Source: Ancylobacter sonchi (GTDB taxonomy: Bacteria; Pseudomonadota; Alphaproteobacteria; Rhizobiales; Xanthobacteraceae). Taken from it: a stretch of 64,000 nt of DNA. How positions within the stretch are numbered: the stretch's first letter is position 1; every line of letters begins with the position of its first letter. Positions 62,358 to 64,000 of this stretch are shown here, piece by piece. Where the stretch lies: assembly GCF_018390695.1 (NCBI RefSeq), contig NZ_JAHBGF010000033.1, forward strand, positions 180,246 through 244,245, read 5' to 3'. The position numbers and the translations under genes are program-made. The notes beneath the pieces were generated by a model, which was given only the letters and a program-made list of their open reading frames with translations, did no database searches and had not been told where the DNA came from.

Positions 62358-62787
62358 CTAGTCCTCCCAATGCCCAGCGGGCAAGTGGCGCTCGCTCTAG
62401 TGCCGGGCGATGAACGGACGATGACATGCGCGGTGGACAGCGGAAAGCGAACGTCGCGCCGAAACTGTCGATATGTCGCATTCGTTCAAGGTAGGTGCAC
62501 GGCTGTGCAGGGCGCGCGGCCGGCCGCGAGTGGGTGCGACAATCTGTCATGCGTCGCGGTGCTGGCGGCAGCGGGGCGAGGCATTAGATTGCGCTCACCC
62601 GATGATCCGGGCCCCTCTGACGCGAGCCGTACCGGCGTTCGCGTGATGTCGGATCGCTTTCCGACGTCATGCCGGTGTGAAAGGCTTTGTCATCCCTATG
62701 ATAATTTTACCGTCGCAAGCTGCATCCGATTACGGTTGCCGCGCGTTGATGCGCGCCGCCGCTGCGCTGGCTGGGGAGGAGTGATCG
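62358..62787. promoter_or_regulatory. Divergent control region potD-like / terC
   Basis: 430 bp with no gene. It contains a 14-nt palindrome CGCGGCCGGCCGCG (62515-62528) and a 10-bp hairpin TGATGTCGGA / TCCGACGTCA (62644-62669, 6-nt loop, one G-U pair), followed by an AT-rich TATGATAATTTT at 62697-62708 that may be a -10 region for terC. The yybP-ykoY manganese riboswitch, which often precedes TerC genes elsewhere, was looked for and not recognised. Confidence 0.4.
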
Positions 62788-63519
62788 ATGGATTATCTGA
62801 TGCAACTGGCCGCCGATCCGGCGGCCTGGGCGGCGCTCGTGACGCTGATCGCCATGGAAGTGGTGCTCGGCATCGACAACCTGCTGTTCATCTCGATCCT
62901 GACCAACAAGCTGCCGGAGGACATCCGTCCGCGCGCCCGGCGCATCGGCATCGGCCTCGCGCTGATCATGCGGCTCGGCCTGCTCAGCACGGTGGCGATC
63001 ATCGTGCAGCTGACCACGCCGATCTTCACGATCTTCGACCACGCCTTTTCCTGGCGTGACCTGATCCTGATTGCCGGCGGCCTGTTCCTGGTGTGGAAGG
63101 CGACCAAGGAAATCCACCACAGCATGGAGCCGCACGACGAGGACGCGCCCGGCGCCGGCAAGCTGGTGGACATCACCTTCAGCGCCGCCATCGTGCAGAT
63201 CCTGATCCTCGACCTGGTGTTCTCGATCGACAGCATCATCACCGCGGTGGGCATGACCGACCACATCCCGATCATGGTGATCGCGGTCATCGTGGCGGTG
63301 CTGACCATGCTGTTCGCCGCCGGCCCGCTGGCGAACTTCATCAACCGCAACCCGACCATCGTGATGCTGGCGCTGGGCTTCCTCTTGCTCATCGGCACCA
63401 CGCTGATCGCCGAGGGCTTCGGGGCGCATGTGCCGAAGGGCTACATCTACACCGCCATGGCGTTCTCGGCGGCGATCGAGGGCCTCAACATGGTCCAGCG
63501 CAAGCGCCGGCCGCACTGA
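62788..63519 (+). CDS. TerC family integral membrane protein
   Basis: 243 residues with about seven membrane helices. Family signatures: [20 protein letters not shown] near residue 20 and its pseudo-repeat [20 protein letters not shown] near 137, each with the conserved acidic residues thought to bind a metal ion. TerC proteins export Mn2+ or take part in tellurite resistance and metalation of exported proteins. ATG at 62788 follows GGGGAGGAG. Ended by the hairpin at 63549. Confidence 0.93.
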   Translation: MDYLMQLAADPAAWAALVTLIAMEVVLGIDNLLFISILTNKLPEDIRPRARRIGIGLALIMRLGLLSTVAIIVQLTTPIFTIFDHAFSWRDLILIAGGLFLVWKATKEIHHSMEPHDEDAPGAGKLVDITFSAAIVQILILDLVFSIDSIITAVGMTDHIPIMVIAVIVAVLTMLFAAGPLANFINRNPTIVMLALGFLLLIGTTLIAEGFGAHVPKGYIYTAMAFSAAIEGLNMVQRKRRPH

Positions 63520-63548
63520 GGCACGCAGTAGCGCAGCGAGACACGGAC

Positions 63549-63576
63549 GGCGGGCTTCGGCCCGCCGTTTTCGTTT
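63549..63576 (+). terminator. Terminator of the terC gene
   Basis: GGCGGGC-TTCG-GCCCGCC followed by GTTTTCGTTT, 29 bp after the terC stop. A stable tetraloop stem with a U-rich tail. Confidence 0.8.
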
Positions 63577-63655
63577 GCGGAGCGCTGCGGGGCTTCTGCC
63601 CTCCGTTTCTGTTTGCAGGCGGTGCGGGGCTTCTGCCCGCCGTTTCTGTTTGCGC
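63550..63655 (+). repeat. Three tandem 37-bp terminator-like repeats
   Basis: The terminator (copy 1 from 63550) is followed by two diverged copies from 63587 and 63624, period 37 bp, each with GCGGGGCTTCTGCCC-type stem and a GTTTCTGTTTGC tail. Copies 2 and 3 agree with each other better than with copy 1. No spacers or CRISPR traits. Confidence 0.75.
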
Positions 63656-63796
63656 GTCGCGCGGGGCAGCGATGCGAAGAGGGCCGTGCGAAACCGGGCG
63701 TGCGGCGGCGGGGCGATGCTATGATCGCCGGCGAAATCCCTGCCGTTTCCTCCCTCCTGTCCCAAGCGCCCCCCGCCGCCCCCAAGGAGTTCGCCG

Positions 63797-64000
63797 ATGA
63801 CCGATGACGACGCACTGCCGCCGCCGGACGACGTGGCACTGCCCGCCGACAGCAAGCTGACCCGCAGCAAGCGCGGCTGGGCGCAGAGCGGCAAGTTCCT
63901 GACCGGCCGCGTTTCCCGGCCGGAGAACGAGCGGCTGCCGCCCGGCCAGCATCTGGTGCGCGACTGGCCGGTGCTCGACCTCGGCCTGCAGCCGGACATT
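63797..64000 (+). CDS. Sulfite-oxidase-like molybdoenzyme, N-terminal part (3' end outside window)
   Basis: The first 68 codons are visible, from an ATG with AAGGAG at 63784-63789. After an acidic tail-like start (TDDDALPPPDD) comes SGKFLTGRVSRPENERLPPGQHLVRDWPVLDLGLQPDI, the typical opening of the sulfite-oxidase-like (YuiH-type) molybdopterin oxidoreductases. No signal peptide is evident, which suits the cytoplasmic members. The cofactor-binding cysteine lies beyond the window. Confidence 0.7.
   Translation, partial: MTDDDALPPPDDVALPADSKLTRSKRGWAQSGKFLTGRVSRPENERLPPGQHLVRDWPVLDLGLQPDI

Noticed and set aside
60069..63059. 996-codon plus-strand frame over the polyamine transporter genes
   Set aside because: Antisense shadow running through two well-supported minus-strand genes and into the terC start in a wrong frame.
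63550..63655. Possible CRISPR-like array
   Set aside because: Only three adjoining repeats with no unique spacers and terminator-like structure; no cas genes.

Overview
The window is about 68-70 % GC (by eye), densely coded, and reads as alphaproteobacterial chromosome. The best taxonomic clue is the 401-residue NAD-dependent formate dehydrogenase at 1810, which resembles the enzymes known from Thiobacillus sp. KNK65MA / Starkeya / Ancylobacter. With the fused urease gamma-beta gene, the aapJQMP transporter and the CCCTCATCCGG-type palindromic repeats, this points to Hyphomicrobiales, probably Xanthobacteraceae (inference). No rRNA, tRNA, prophage, insertion sequence or CRISPR array was seen. 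This is core and metabolic chromosome rather than a genomic island.

Layout. 1-3160: end of a CHAD protein, a LysR regulator and formate dehydrogenase. 3164-11003: esterase, drug/metabolite exporter, phytase-like esterase with a Pho-box-like upstream repeat, homocysteine methyltransferase family protein, RecJ and a BaiN-like flavoprotein. 11313-18164: an exported iron/redox cluster (small protein, imelysin, multicopper oxidase, di-heme DUF1111 protein, second imelysin, DUF1513 protein) preceded by two copies of an AT-rich ATAGTTCTAAA motif that may be iron-responsive. 18290-31055: an aminotransferase, then one block for urea: urtABCDE (import) and ureD-ureAB-ureC-ureE-ureF-ureG (hydrolysis and nickel insertion), headed by a consensus sigma-54 promoter. 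31064-37175: MetC and, divergently, the general L-amino-acid ABC transporter aapJQMP, closed by a strong terminator.

37192-42375: sulfur and repair genes (mercaptopyruvate sulfurtransferase, AlaX, cysteine synthase, photolyase) and an SDR oxidoreductase. 42445-48755: tamB and tamA (outer-membrane assembly). 49000-57335: orphan ParA-like ATPase, L,D-transpeptidase lipoprotein, flavin reductase and nitroreductase, a secreted protein of unknown role, a DUF2336 protein, NAD kinase, CutA, a DUF3297 protein and a Tat-exported metallo-beta-lactamase-fold hydrolase. 57464-62357: a polyamine-type ABC transporter (substrate-binding protein, ATPase, two permeases) whose last gene overlaps a predicted small outer-membrane beta-barrel. 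62788-64000: TerC family protein, a triplicated 37-bp terminator-like repeat, and the start of a sulfite-oxidase-like molybdoenzyme.

Functionally the window is about scavenging: urea and amino acids for nitrogen, iron handling in the periplasm, phosphate-ester hydrolysis, sulfur assimilation and polyamine-like uptake. The least explained items are the exported iron/redox cluster with its paired upstream motif and small partner protein, a palindromic repeat read in frame through the start region of a secreted di-heme protein, a coiled-coil insert in one ABC permease, and the barrel gene overlapping that transporter.
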